Positions 1 to 7,781 of a stretch of DNA of 35,267 nucleotides are shown here, piece by piece; position 1 is the stretch's first letter; the number at the start of each line of letters is the position of its first letter. The DNA lies in assembly GCF_000445065.1 (NCBI RefSeq), contig NZ_ATHO01000141.1:1-35267 (forward strand). Reading direction: 5' to 3'. This DNA comes from Sphingobium quisquiliarum P25. Lineage in GTDB: Bacteria; Pseudomonadota; Alphaproteobacteria; Sphingomonadales; Sphingomonadaceae. Under the pieces are notes generated by a model. The model was not told the DNA's origin. It searched no databases and saw only the letters and a list, made by a program, of their open reading frames with translations. Position numbers and translations under genes: made by a program.

Positions 1-260
1 GCTTCCGCCATCCCGCTCTCCGCATCGGTGATCCGCGCGATGACGGTGCCGACCGCGACTTCGTCCGTCCCTTCCGGCACCAGCAGCGTGACGACGCGCC
101 CCTCGTCCACGGCCTCGAACTCCATCGTCGCCTTGTCCGTCTCGATCTCGGCGATCAGGTCGCCCGCCTTGATCAGGTCGCCTTCCTTGACCAGCCATTT
201 GGCCAATGTCCCCTGTTCCATCGTGGGCGACAGGGCTGGCATTTTCACATCGATCGTCAT
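1..260 (-). CDS. Lipoyl-domain protein, probable E2 of a 2-oxo-acid dehydrogenase complex (3' end cut by window)
   Basis: Only the first 86 codons are in the window; the gene runs off the left edge. The visible part is a complete biotinyl/lipoyl domain opening [17 protein letters not shown], with the lipoyl-lysine hairpin motif ETDKA near residues 41-45. The lysine carries lipoate and shuttles acyl groups between E1, E2 and E3. The ATG lies 3 bases beyond the TGA of the E1 gene upstream, so the two are surely co-transcribed. Because the E1 is the single-chain homodimeric type, a dihydrolipoyl acyltransferase (E2) is the best guess. Alphaproteobacterial PdhB (E1 beta) also carries an N-terminal lipoyl domain of this kind, so the identity beyond the lipoyl domain is open. 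Confidence 0.85.
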   Translation of the reverse strand, partial: MTIDVKMPALSPTMEQGTLAKWLVKEGDLIKAGDLIAEIETDKATMEFEAVDEGRVVTLLVPEGTDEVAVGTVIARITDAESGMAE

Positions 261-263
261 GGC

Positions 264-2627
264 TCAGTCTCCCAGGAACAGGTCTGCGGCGGCTTCAATG
301 ACGGCTTGCGCGTCGAGCCGGTAGGTGCGGTAGAGGTCGGGCAGGTCGCCCGTCTGGCCGAAACGGTCGTTGCCAAGCGGACTCACCCGGTGGCCACGCA
401 CCGCGCCCAGCCAGGACAATGTGGATGGAGCGCCGTCGATGATCGTCACCAGCCCCGCATCGGGCGAAAGCGCCGACAGCAGTGTTTCGACATGGCTCGG
501 CCCGGCCGGAGCCCCCTTCCACCGCGCAGCCCGCGCCGCCGACCAGTCGCGGTGCAGAAGATCGGGCGAGGTGATGTTGAGGATGCCCAGGCCCGGCAGG
601 TCCTCGGCCAGCTGCTCGGCCGCGTCCAGCACTTCAGGGGCGATCGCGCCGGTGAAGGCGATCGCCGCATCGCTGCTGCCCGATGGCGCGCGCAGCCAAT
701 AGCCGCCCTTCAGCATGCCGCCGATCCAGCCGTCATCCTGCCGCTGATGCTGCCGGATCGATCGCGTGGTGAGGCGCAGATAGACCGAGCCGCCGTCCGG
801 GTCCTGCATATGCTGGAAGGACCAGCGCATGAGATGCGTCAACTCATCGACAAAGGCAGGCTCGAAATAGGTGAGGCCCGGCTGGCCCATGCCGATCAGC
901 GGCGAATTGATCGACTGGTGCGCGCCTCCCTCCGGCCCCAGCGTCACGCCGGACGGCGTCGCCACCAGCAGAAAGCGGGCATCCTGATAGCAGCCATAGT
1001 TCAGCGCATCGAGCCCGCGCGCGATGAACGGGTCATAGACGGTGCCGACCGGCAGCAGCCTGCTGCCGAACAGGGGCGCGGCCAGGCCCAGCGCGGCGAG
1101 CATCAGGAACAGGTTGTTTTCGGCAATGCCAAGCTCGATATGCTGGCCAGCGACATGGCCGGCCCATTTCTGCGCCGACGGGATCTTGGCCCCGGCAAAG
1201 ACGTCCTTCAACTCCTGCCGCCGGAACAATCCGCGCTGGTTCACGAACCCGCCCAAATTGGTGGAAACGGTGACGTCGGGCGATGTCGTCACGATGCGGT
1301 CGGCCAGCGGATGGCCGGATTTCGACAGGTCGAGCAGAATGCGGCCAAAGGCGGCCTGGGTCGATTGCTCCTCACCATCGGGAACAGGAAGGCTTTCGGG
1401 CACGGCGATGGTTTCTGCGCGGGGCCGATCCGGCTGGCGCGCCAGCGGGCTGTTCGCGACGAAATCCCTAAGCGCCGTCGCGGCATTTTCGCCAAGGCCG
1501 CCATAGGGCGCCCATTCCTCCCCCTCCGCTATGCCCAGGCTGTCGCGCAGGCCGTGCATCTGCGTCGGGTTCATCAGGCCCGCATGATTATCCTTGTGCC
1601 CCGCGAACGGCAGGCCGAAACCTTTGACCGTATAGGCGATGAACAGCGTCGGCCGATCGTCCTGCGCCTGATCGAAGGCCTCGACCAGGGTTTCCATGCA
1701 ATGGCCGCCCAGATTGGTCATCAATGCGGCGAGCGCGTCGTCGTCAAAGCTGTCGAGCAGTTTGGCGACGTGCGGCTTGCCGCCGATATCCGCCGTCAGC
1801 CGCGCCCGCCATGCAGCGCCGCCCTGATAGGTCAGGGCCGCGAATTCGGCATTGGGGCAATTGTCGATCCACTGCTCCAGGCTCTTGCCGCCCGGCCGCT
1901 TGAACGCCGCGCGCTGGCGCTTGCCATGCTTGAGCGTGACGACGCGCCAGCCGCAGGTTTCGAAGATGTCGTCGAAGCGGCGGAACATCCGGTCGGCGGT
2001 CGTGCTGTCCAGCGACTGGCGGTTATAATCGACGATCCACCAGCAATTGCGGATGTCGTGCTTATATCCCTCGATCAGGCATTCGTAGATATTGCCTTCG
2101 TCCAGTTCCGCGTCGCCCATCAGCGCGATCATGCGGCCCGCATCCTGTTCCGCCATCTGGCCATGCGCGATCAGATAATCCTGCACCAGGCTGGCGAAGG
2201 CGGTGATGGCGACGCCCAGACCCACCGATCCGGTGGAAAAGTCCACGGGAATCTGGTCCTTCGTCCGCGATGGATAGGATTGCACGCCGCCCAGCCCGCG
2301 GAAGCGCTGCAACTGGTCGAGCGTCTGATTGCCCAGCAGATAATGGATGGCGTGCAGCACAGGCCCGGCATGCGGCTTGACCGCCACCTTGTCCTGCGGG
2401 CGCAGGGCATGGAAATAGAGCGCCGCCATGATCGCGGTCATGGACGCGCAGCTCGCCTGATGACCGCCGACCTTCAACCCGTCCCGGCTCTCACGGATAT
2501 GGTTCGCATTGTGAATGGTCCAGGCCGACAGCCAGCGCAGTCTGGTATCGAGCAGTTCCAATGAAGAAATCCGGTCCGAAGCCTCATCAGACGCCGATGG
2601 AATTGAAGATGTTTGCATGCTGGACAT
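264..2627 (-). CDS. AceE-like homodimeric 2-oxo-acid (pyruvate) dehydrogenase E1 / transketolase-family protein
   Basis: A thiamine-diphosphate enzyme of 787 residues that decarboxylates a 2-oxo acid and passes the acyl group to the lipoyl domain of E2. The ThDP/Mg motif starts with GDAELDEG at residues 171-178 and ends in the DYNRQS segment about 30 residues later. The N-terminal KVGGHQASCAS region and the substrate-loop PHAGPV segment are typical of AceE-like and transketolase-like proteins. It is about 100 residues shorter than E. coli AceE (about 887), so it belongs to a shorter subfamily and its substrate need not be pyruvate. The ATG at 2627 is preceded by AGGAGG with 9-base spacing. 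The lipoyl gene follows after 3 bases. An Lrp regulator is divergent, 121 bases away, and is a natural candidate regulator. Confidence 0.85.
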   Translation of the reverse strand: MSSMQTSSIPSASDEASDRISSLELLDTRLRWLSAWTIHNANHIRESRDGLKVGGHQASCASMTAIMAALYFHALRPQDKVAVKPHAGPVLHAIHYLLGNQTLDQLQRFRGLGGVQSYPSRTKDQIPVDFSTGSVGLGVAITAFASLVQDYLIAHGQMAEQDAGRMIALMGDAELDEGNIYECLIEGYKHDIRNCWWIVDYNRQSLDSTTADRMFRRFDDIFETCGWRVVTLKHGKRQRAAFKRPGGKSLEQWIDNCPNAEFAALTYQGGAAWRARLTADIGGKPHVAKLLDSFDDDALAALMTNLGGHCMETLVEAFDQAQDDRPTLFIAYTVKGFGLPFAGHKDNHAGLMNPTQMHGLRDSLGIAEGEEWAPYGGLGENAATALRDFVANSPLARQPDRPRAETIAVPESLPVPDGEEQSTQAAFGRILLDLSKSGHPLADRIVTTSPDVTVSTNLGGFVNQRGLFRRQELKDVFAGAKIPSAQKWAGHVAGQHIELGIAENNLFLMLAALGLAAPLFGSRLLPVGTVYDPFIARGLDALNYGCYQDARFLLVATPSGVTLGPEGGAHQSINSPLIGMGQPGLTYFEPAFVDELTHLMRWSFQHMQDPDGGSVYLRLTTRSIRQHQRQDDGWIGGMLKGGYWLRAPSGSSDAAIAFTGAIAPEVLDAAEQLAEDLPGLGILNITSPDLLHRDWSAARAARWKGAPAGPSHVETLLSALSPDAGLVTIIDGAPSTLSWLGAVRGHRVSPLGNDRFGQTGDLPDLYRTYRLDAQAVIEAAADLFLGD

Positions 2628-2748
2628 GATGCTCGTCCTCCTTGCCGCCGGACTACACGAAAAGGCGAGACAGGTCCGTGCGATCTATGCCAATATGGAA
2701 GACGTTAAAGCAATATTCTGCCGTCACATGAATTATCAGAGGCCAAAT
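2628..2748. promoter_or_regulatory. Divergent promoter region, E1 operon / lrp-type regulator
   Basis: This 121-base spacer must hold the start signals of both the E1 operon and the Lrp/AsnC gene. It is A/T-richer than its surroundings and holds CAATAT twice, at about 2692 and 2711. A direct repeat of CCAAATAT (2742-2749 and 2752-2759) overlaps the regulator's start. Lrp-family proteins often bind A/T-rich degenerate sites between divergent genes, so autoregulation plus control of the E1 operon is likely, but I cannot define an operator. Confidence 0.45.
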
Positions 2749-3237
2749 ATGCCAAATATCATCGACGACATAGATGCGCGCATTCTTGATCAGATTCAGT
2801 CGGACGGCCGTATCACCAACCAGGAGCTTGCCGACCGGGTTGGCCTCTCGCCAAGCCCCTGTCTGCGGCGGGTCAGGCATCTGGAATCCGCTGGCGTGAT
2901 CAGCGGCTATGTCGCGCTGGTCGATCCGGGTACGATCGGGCTGGAAGTCACCGCCTTCGTGCGGGTGCGGCTCAAGGAGCAGGGCGACCGGCACCTTGCA
3001 ATGTTCGAGGGCGCGGTCGTGCACCTTCCCGAAGTGATGGAATGCTATTTGATGACGGGGGAGAGCGACTATCAGCTGCGTGTCGTCGTCGGATCGCTGG
3101 AGGAATTCGAAACCTTCCTGCGGCACAAGCTGACCCCGATCGAGGCCGTTGCCGAGGTTACGTCCAGCTTCGCGCTTCGGCCTGTCGTCTATAAGACGGC
3201 GCTGCCCGTCCGCGCGCGGCGGACGGGCGAGCGGTAG
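2749..3237 (+). CDS. Lrp/AsnC-family transcriptional regulator
   Basis: A 162-residue protein, the normal length for the family. The N-terminal winged helix-turn-helix spans about residues 8-60, with recognition segment NQELADRVGLSPSPCLRRVRH at 24-44. The RAM ligand-binding and oligomerisation domain fills the remainder, with the conserved VMECYLMTGESDYQL segment. The ATG at 2749 is chosen because AGAGG lies 6 bases upstream and the protein then begins exactly at the family's usual N-terminus; an in-frame ATG at 2728 has no ribosome site. It probably senses an amino acid or related small molecule and controls the divergent E1/E2 operon. The assignment to the family is certain; ligand and targets are inferred. 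Confidence 0.93.
   Translation: MPNIIDDIDARILDQIQSDGRITNQELADRVGLSPSPCLRRVRHLESAGVISGYVALVDPGTIGLEVTAFVRVRLKEQGDRHLAMFEGAVVHLPEVMECYLMTGESDYQLRVVVGSLEEFETFLRHKLTPIEAVAEVTSSFALRPVVYKTALPVRARRTGER
3204..3228. terminator. GC-rich hairpin at the 3' end of the Lrp gene
   Basis: Perfect 10-base arms, GCCCGTCCGC and GCGGACGGGC, with a 5-base loop. The hairpin sits inside the last codons of the Lrp gene, just before its TAG, and faces the convergent ABM gene. There is no T-run on either side, so it may act as a transcript-end stabiliser or a factor-dependent stop rather than a classical intrinsic terminator. Confidence 0.45.
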
Positions 3238-3260
3238 CGGCGGGAATCAAGCAGGCCGGG

Positions 3261-3572
3261 TCACGCCTCTTTCAGGCGCATGACCTGCGGCGGCCCGGAC
3301 AGAAGGCCTTCCAGCTTTTTCGCCATGGACTGGAATGCCGGGCTTTCGAAATGCTCCTGCAAAGCCTCTGCATTGCGCCATTTCTCTATGATCACGATAC
3401 GCGCGGGATCATCAAGGTCGGCGAGCGCCTGATATTGATCGCATCCCTCCTCCCGCCGGAAGGTGGGGATGGTCTCCGACAGGATCTGCCATACCGCGTC
3501 CGTGTGGGCCGGTATCGTCTGCAAAATGGCGACCACGGGCAGGGCCGTGCCGATATCCTCGAAAGATCCCAT
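3261..3572 (-). CDS. Antibiotic-biosynthesis-monooxygenase (ABM) family protein, putative quinol monooxygenase
   Basis: A 103-residue ferredoxin-like-fold protein of the ABM/YgiN type. Features are the N-terminal strand PVVAILQTIP, the EEGCDQYQA segment and the VIIEKWRNAEALQEHFESPAF motif. This last segment (E-x-W plus A-L-x-x-H) is the hallmark of the family. Members oxidise quinols or act as small accessory proteins in aromatic pathways, usually as cytoplasmic dimers without a cofactor. The ATG at 3572 is preceded by AAGGA; a longer TTG start at 3599 has no benefit. It lies 54 bases downstream of the FAD hydroxylase on the same strand and is probably in its operon, so it may handle the hydroquinone product. 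Substrate unknown. Confidence 0.8.
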   Translation of the reverse strand: MGSFEDIGTALPVVAILQTIPAHTDAVWQILSETIPTFRREEGCDQYQALADLDDPARIVIIEKWRNAEALQEHFESPAFQSMAKKLEGLLSGPPQVMRLKEA

Positions 3573-3626
3573 ATTCCTGTCCTTCTTCTCAGGCGGCAAA
3601 CCGCCCGTCCGTTTAACAAGGTCCGG

Positions 3627-4757
3627 TCAATAAGGCTGTCTGGCGATGTCCATCAGCGCCATGTTGGTGTGGAACTGATCGACGATGGGAACGCCGGCGC
3701 GCTCCATGCGGTTGAGGTCGAGGCTGAGGTCCATCACACGCCGGCAACGCGGGTAGCGGCGGTCGCAATAAGCGTTCAGCCGTTCGTCCAGATCGCCCGG
3801 AGCGCAAATCTGCTCGGCCAGGATGACGGCATCCTCGGTCGCCAGACCAGCGCCATAGCCCGAATGCGGGGTCGTGCCATGGCAGGCGTCGCCCAGAAGG
3901 ACGACGCGGCCCGAATGCCACGGCTGGGGCAGCATCACCATTTCCAGCGGCCGGTAATTGATTGAGGTGCTTTCGTCGATGGACGTGGCGAGCGAAGACA
4001 CCTGATCGCAATAGCCGCTCATCAATTCCGCGAGGAGCCGCGGCCAGTCCTCAGGTTCGCGCCACTGATTTTCGGTCATCGGTTCAAGGATGAACAAATA
4101 CATATGAGTCTTCGAAACGGGATTGAATCCCAGTTTCTGGCTGGCGTCCAGGAACAGCCAGGTCGTTTCCATTTCGGCGGGCCGGGGGAAGACAGCGCGC
4201 CAGGCGCCCATATGGACGAAAGCCGCACCCGGCGCGTCAGGGAAGATCAGCTTGCGCATCTGGGAATGCAGGCCATCGGCGCCCACCACCAGATCATAGC
4301 GCCCCACGGAACCGTCGCTGAAAGTGACGGTGACGCCATCCTTGTCCTGATCAAGGGTATTGACCGTCAGCCCCAGGCGCACATTGGTGCCAAGCGCGCG
4401 GGTGCGTTCGGCCAGGATCTGGTGAAGGACGGGGCGCATGATCGCGCCGCCCGCCATGATGTCGCCGGGTTCCGGCACATAAGCGGGCCTGTCCTCGATG
4501 ATGTTCCCCCATCGGTCATGCAGGCGCACCCCGCCATGCACACTGCCCAGGCGGCGCACATCTTCCTCTATTCCGATTTCGCTGAAAACCCGCAGCGTCG
4601 CGCCATTGAGCGTCAGCCCCGCGCCCGCCGCGCGCCATTGCGGGTCACGTTCGGCCAGATCAACGTCAAGCCCCTTGCTCCGCAGCAGGATCGCAAGGGC
4701 CATGCCGCCGATGCCGCCGCCCACGATCAGGACTTTCCGAATAACCTCTCCAACCAT
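3627..4757 (-). CDS. FAD-dependent aromatic monooxygenase (class A flavoprotein hydroxylase, salicylate-hydroxylase-like)
   Basis: A 376-residue single-component flavin hydroxylase that would add one hydroxyl group to a phenolic ring using NAD(P)H and O2. The Rossmann GxGxxG motif is at 13-18 (GGGIGG), the DG motif at 161-162 within VVGADGLHS, and the GD motif at 289-290 within VVLLGDACHGTTPHSG, all in standard spacing. The length fits the salicylate hydroxylase / 6-hydroxynicotinate / 3-hydroxybenzoate 6-hydroxylase group. AAGGAG lies 6 bases before the ATG. It follows the extradiol-dioxygenase gene after 89 bases and precedes the ABM gene, so it most likely produces or shares an intermediate of that pathway. 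Exact substrate cannot be read from the sequence. Confidence 0.87.
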   Translation of the reverse strand: MVGEVIRKVLIVGGGIGGMALAILLRSKGLDVDLAERDPQWRAAGAGLTLNGATLRVFSEIGIEEDVRRLGSVHGGVRLHDRWGNIIEDRPAYVPEPGDIMAGGAIMRPVLHQILAERTRALGTNVRLGLTVNTLDQDKDGVTVTFSDGSVGRYDLVVGADGLHSQMRKLIFPDAPGAAFVHMGAWRAVFPRPAEMETTWLFLDASQKLGFNPVSKTHMYLFILEPMTENQWREPEDWPRLLAELMSGYCDQVSSLATSIDESTSINYRPLEMVMLPQPWHSGRVVLLGDACHGTTPHSGYGAGLATEDAVILAEQICAPGDLDERLNAYCDRRYPRCRRVMDLSLDLNRMERAGVPIVDQFHTNMALMDIARQPY

Positions 4758-4846
4758 TTCCTGCTCCTTTCGCGCACGCCCTGGCGCATGCGCGTCATTA
4801 TTCTGCTATGCCGTCACTATCCCCGCGATCGCCTGCCGCCGCAACG

Positions 4847-5908
4847 TCAATTGGACTGTGCTTCCATCTCTCGCGGCGCCAGCGGCCTTGGCTTCATTCC
4901 ATCGGGGCCGGTGCCGTCCCGATAGGGTTCGAAAGATGCCTGGTCGGGGTCGAAGGTCATGTCCCAACTGGTCACCGCCTCGGTAAAGGCGGCCGGGCGC
5001 GCATTGGCCCACATGAGGGAGCCGAACCGGTAGTCCCAGGCGCGCGGCACCCAATTGTCGTCCAGATAATCCGTGTCGGCATGATATTCCGCTTCGCCGC
5101 CAGCGGGGCATTTGACATAATAATAGATGGCCGAACTGATGCGATGGCGGGATATGCCGCCCGTCTTTTCATCGGCCGTCTTCTGCCAGCCCTGCTTTTC
5201 CATGATGTTCGCGCCGATCATCACCTCGTCAATGTCGTCCACGCCAAATGCGGTATGCAGGAACCCGTGCCCGCCGGGCGCGAAGGGCATGCGCGCATTG
5301 ACCCAGAAGATGGAATGATGCTCATAAGTGCCATCGGCCCGTGCGAAGATGCCGATCCCCTTGGAATGGTCCGAATAGCGGAAGTTCAGGCAATCCCGGT
5401 AGAATTCGAACGATTCCACATAGTTGTCGGTATAGAATACGACATGGTTGATCGTCTTGGGAATGGCGCGCATCCGCCATTGCCGGTGCTGGTTCAGCCG
5501 GACGATATTGCCGGGCGTATTGACGGGATCGGCCACCGAAAGCACGGGACGCTTCGCCCATACCCGCAATCCCAGATACTGGCCATCGGGCGCCTGGAAA
5601 AAAGCCGACCCATCGGCTTCCCGCCGCACCGGCACCCGGCGCTCGACTCGCTTGACCAGCTGTTCAAGATTGTCCTGCGTATCGACGCCCCAGACGGTCA
5701 GCCGCACCCCGTCCCCTTCGAAATTGCGGGGCGGCAGCGCCGGATCGTCCGCATGCAGCAGGATGACCTTCGAACCCGACAACACCTCAAAACTTACGCG
5801 ATCGTCAGCCTGGCCGGTCAGTTTGAGGCCGAAATCCTGCCAGAAGCGCGTGCATTCCGCCATGTCGCTGACGCCGTAGATAATCGTTTCAATGCCCAGA
5901 ATCGCCAT
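4847..5908 (-). CDS. Two-domain VOC-family extradiol ring-cleavage dioxygenase (type I, catechol 2,3-dioxygenase-like)
   Basis: A 353-residue protein made of two vicinal-oxygen-chelate modules, about residues 3-120 and 150-285, followed by a C-terminal extension. The second module keeps an apparent iron triad: His155 in INHVVFYT, His218 in GFLHTAFGV, and Glu272 or Glu274 in GGEAEYHAD. The first module lacks these residues, as in other two-domain type I extradiol enzymes. It should cleave a catechol-type ring beside the hydroxyls in the cytoplasm. The ATG at 5908 has AGGAG 7 bases upstream. It heads the minus-strand group dioxygenase-hydroxylase-ABM and is divergent from the Rieske oxygenase. 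No downstream meta-cleavage hydrolase, hydratase or aldolase is in the window. Confidence 0.85.
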   Translation of the reverse strand: MAILGIETIIYGVSDMAECTRFWQDFGLKLTGQADDRVSFEVLSGSKVILLHADDPALPPRNFEGDGVRLTVWGVDTQDNLEQLVKRVERRVPVRREADGSAFFQAPDGQYLGLRVWAKRPVLSVADPVNTPGNIVRLNQHRQWRMRAIPKTINHVVFYTDNYVESFEFYRDCLNFRYSDHSKGIGIFARADGTYEHHSIFWVNARMPFAPGGHGFLHTAFGVDDIDEVMIGANIMEKQGWQKTADEKTGGISRHRISSAIYYYVKCPAGGEAEYHADTDYLDDNWVPRAWDYRFGSLMWANARPAAFTEAVTSWDMTFDPDQASFEPYRDGTGPDGMKPRPLAPREMEAQSN

Positions 5909-5973
5909 AGCGGCACTCCTCTCAACTCCACGCCCGCGGCACGATGCGTCGGGCAACGCGGCGGCCAGCGGTC

Positions 5974-5995
5974 CTATTCCAACGTGGAATGATAG
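5974..5995. promoter_or_regulatory. Candidate operator, inverted repeat 1
   Basis: The core is a perfect 6-base inverted repeat, ATTCCA and TGGAAT, around ACG at 5976-5990. It extends outward to CTAT on the left and ATAG on the right with one bulged base. It sits in the divergent promoter region 66 bases from the start codon of the dioxygenase gene. It resembles a dimeric regulator site; the regulator is unknown. Confidence 0.5.
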
Positions 5996-6034
5996 CGGAA
6001 AGGCGGATGGTCAAATCGGCATTTGGTGCAATTG

Positions 6035-6053
6035 CTATTGGAATCACCGATAG
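6035..6053. promoter_or_regulatory. Candidate operator, inverted repeat 2
   Basis: Arms CTATTGG (6035-6041) and CCGATAG (6047-6053) pair with one mismatch around a 5-base spacer. The outer CTAT/ATAG ends match those of the dyad at 5974-5995. The centres are about 60 bases apart, close to six helical turns, which would suit two dimers on one face of the DNA. Confidence 0.4.
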
Positions 6054-6284
6054 GTCATGTCCTCCATTATAAGACGCGCGCAAGCTGATGCCCCGTCCAC
6101 ATCCGGGCAGATCGCGAGCAATTTATACGTACCTTCGGGTGCGTTCTTACGGTGAGCGCCCGACGGCGCTATCCTGCGCGGGTGAGAGCGGGAGGATAAC
6201 TGCGGGCGGACCGGCCGCTGCGCTGTTCGACAGCAGCAGGCAGAGTCATCACGGCGGCTCTCGCACATTTTGAGGAGAGCGAAT

Positions 6285-7340
6285 ATGTACCCGTTTCAGG
6301 GCGAAAAGAGCTTTGTAGCCAACCGCTGGTATGTCGCGGCGGTCAGTGACGAGATCACGAGAACCCCGATCGAACGGACGCTGCTGGACCTGCCCGTGCT
6401 TCTATACCGGGCGGAGGACGGAAGTCCCGTGGCGATGTATGGCCTGTGCCCCCACCGCTATTTTCCGCTGGTGAAAGGTCAGCTTGTCGGCGACGCCATT
6501 CAGTGCGGATATCACGGCTTCACCTTCGACAAGAGCGGGAAATGCGTCTTCATCCCGACCCAGAATAGCGGTTCGGGATATACGCAGCGTACCTTTCCGG
6601 TCGTGGAGAAAGCGCCCTTCGTCTGGATCTGGATGGGCGATGCCGAACTGGCCGACGAAAGCCTGATCGTCGATTACGCCGCCATCGGTTTGAGCCAGCC
6701 CGGCTGGACGCATCCGCGCCCGATCCATTTGCATCTGAAGGGCCGGTATCAACTGCTGATCGACAATCTCATGGACCTGACCCATGTCGCTTTCATCCAC
6801 AAGCAGATCGGCGGATCGGAAGCCTTCGCCAATGCCAAGGTGATCTACGAGGAAGCCGATGGCTGCTTCAAGGCGACGCGCCCGTTGGCGATGCCATGGA
6901 CGAGCTACCATGATTTCCTTTACGGGCCGGAAGCGCGTTTCGAAGGCATGTCCCAAACCGAATCCCGCACCGTCTTCTTCGGCCCGGAATATATTACCAC
7001 GTCAGGACCGGTGACCGTGTCGATCGAAGGATATGACACGGTGCCCGAAGGGCTTGGCCGCCTGTTCTTCCACCATGTCATCACGCCCGAAACAGAACAT
7101 AGCACCCATTATTTCGGCACGACATCCCGCGAATTCCGCCTCGACGATCCGGCCCTTGACGAGATGCTGCGCGAAGCCGACCTGGATGTCCGCACCCAGG
7201 ACGTAGAGGCGATCGACGCCATCGAAGCACGGCTGGAAAAGGCCGCTGCGCGCGAACGGGAACTGCTGGTCCGCAGCGACACGGCAGCGGTGAAGGTGCG
7301 TGGCATCATACAGGCGATGCTGGACCGCGAGGCGGCCTGA
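6285..7340 (+). CDS. Rieske non-heme iron oxygenase, VanA/DdmC-like (O- or N-demethylase type)
   Basis: A 351-residue oxygenase of the small alpha-subunit-only group that includes vanillate and dicamba O-demethylases. The N-terminal Rieske [2Fe-2S] ligands are C55-P-H57 and C74-G-Y-H77. The mononuclear iron site is in NLMDLTHVAFIH, giving His167 and His172, with Asp164 as the bridging residue. The full length and the C-terminal segment with SDTAAVKVRG resemble the family as I know it. Ribosome site GAGGAG lies 7 bases before the ATG; an upstream TTG is not needed. Such oxygenases need a reductase (VanB-type or reductase/ferredoxin pair), and none is encoded in the window. It is divergent from the extradiol dioxygenase and followed by a TonB receptor. 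Substrate is inferred only as an aromatic, possibly methoxylated or methylated, compound. Confidence 0.9.
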   Translation: MYPFQGEKSFVANRWYVAAVSDEITRTPIERTLLDLPVLLYRAEDGSPVAMYGLCPHRYFPLVKGQLVGDAIQCGYHGFTFDKSGKCVFIPTQNSGSGYTQRTFPVVEKAPFVWIWMGDAELADESLIVDYAAIGLSQPGWTHPRPIHLHLKGRYQLLIDNLMDLTHVAFIHKQIGGSEAFANAKVIYEEADGCFKATRPLAMPWTSYHDFLYGPEARFEGMSQTESRTVFFGPEYITTSGPVTVSIEGYDTVPEGLGRLFFHHVITPETEHSTHYFGTTSREFRLDDPALDEMLREADLDVRTQDVEAIDAIEARLEKAAARERELLVRSDTAAVKVRGIIQAMLDREAA

Positions 7341-7350
7341 TCCGCCACAA

Positions 7351-7400
7351 GTTCCCGCCGCGGTTCCGCCGGGGTGATCCTGCGGAACCGCGGCGGGAAC
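7351..7400. terminator. Long perfect hairpin after the Rieske gene
   Basis: Two 19-base arms, GTTCCCGCCGCGGTTCCGC (7351-7369) and its exact complement (7382-7400), enclose a 12-base loop. It begins 10 bases after the Rieske stop codon. No T-run follows, so its termination may be incomplete or factor-dependent. It separates the Rieske transcript from the TonB-receptor gene. Confidence 0.7.
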
Positions 7401-7781
7401 GCGATGCGCGCCATATACTGTAACTTATAAGTCATAGTTATCGGGCGCGTCCCGCCTATCACCGCAACCGATGGCCTCAATCCAAAATTACGATTGGCCT
7501 CGCGCAGGTTGCGAGCCTTATCATGCACATAGTCTACAACGAGGGTGAGAGGAGCGCGCGGGAACCGGCTTTCCGCATGAAGGCGATTCATTCGCATTTT
7601 GTCTTGCGCCGCTTGTTCGCTGGTTCTCGGCCAGCGTCCGGAATGCTTGTGCACAACTGAAAATTGAGAGCCTGATTCACCGGGAGGATTGCAATCTTCC
7701 CGGACAGGGCGAGCGCGTCCGCGATGCCCGAAACGATATTCAGCGGCTGATGATCGGCCGTAGAACCCTAGGGAGGATATT
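7401..7781. other. Intergenic stretch before the first TonB-receptor gene
   Basis: About 380 bases with no supported gene. Just after the hairpin is an A/T-rich patch containing the 10-base palindrome ACTTATAAGT (7423-7432), set within a looser TAACT...AGTTA repeat (7421-7440). This is a possible promoter or operator. The region ends in GGGAGG at 7771-7776, the ribosome site for the TTG start of the receptor. A minus-strand open frame that runs into the Rieske gene is not credible. Confidence 0.45.

Larger units (their letters stand above)
5909..6284. promoter_or_regulatory. 376-base divergent control region between extradiol and Rieske genes
   Basis: No gene is supported here; short open frames have no ribosome site or family resemblance. 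It must hold promoters in both directions. Two dyads described separately lie at 5974-5995 and 6035-6053, in the half nearer the dioxygenase. The stretch before the Rieske gene is GC-rich and ends in the ribosome site GAGGAG at 6272-6277. Confidence 0.6.

Noticed and set aside
306-2564. Long plus-strand open frame opposite the E1 gene
   Set aside because: It is the complement of a clear E1 coding sequence, has no recognisable domains and no ribosome site; high G+C gives such mirror frames.
7109-7654. Minus-strand frame covering the end of the Rieske gene and the following spacer
   Set aside because: It crosses the perfect hairpin and the end of a real gene, and its product has no family features.
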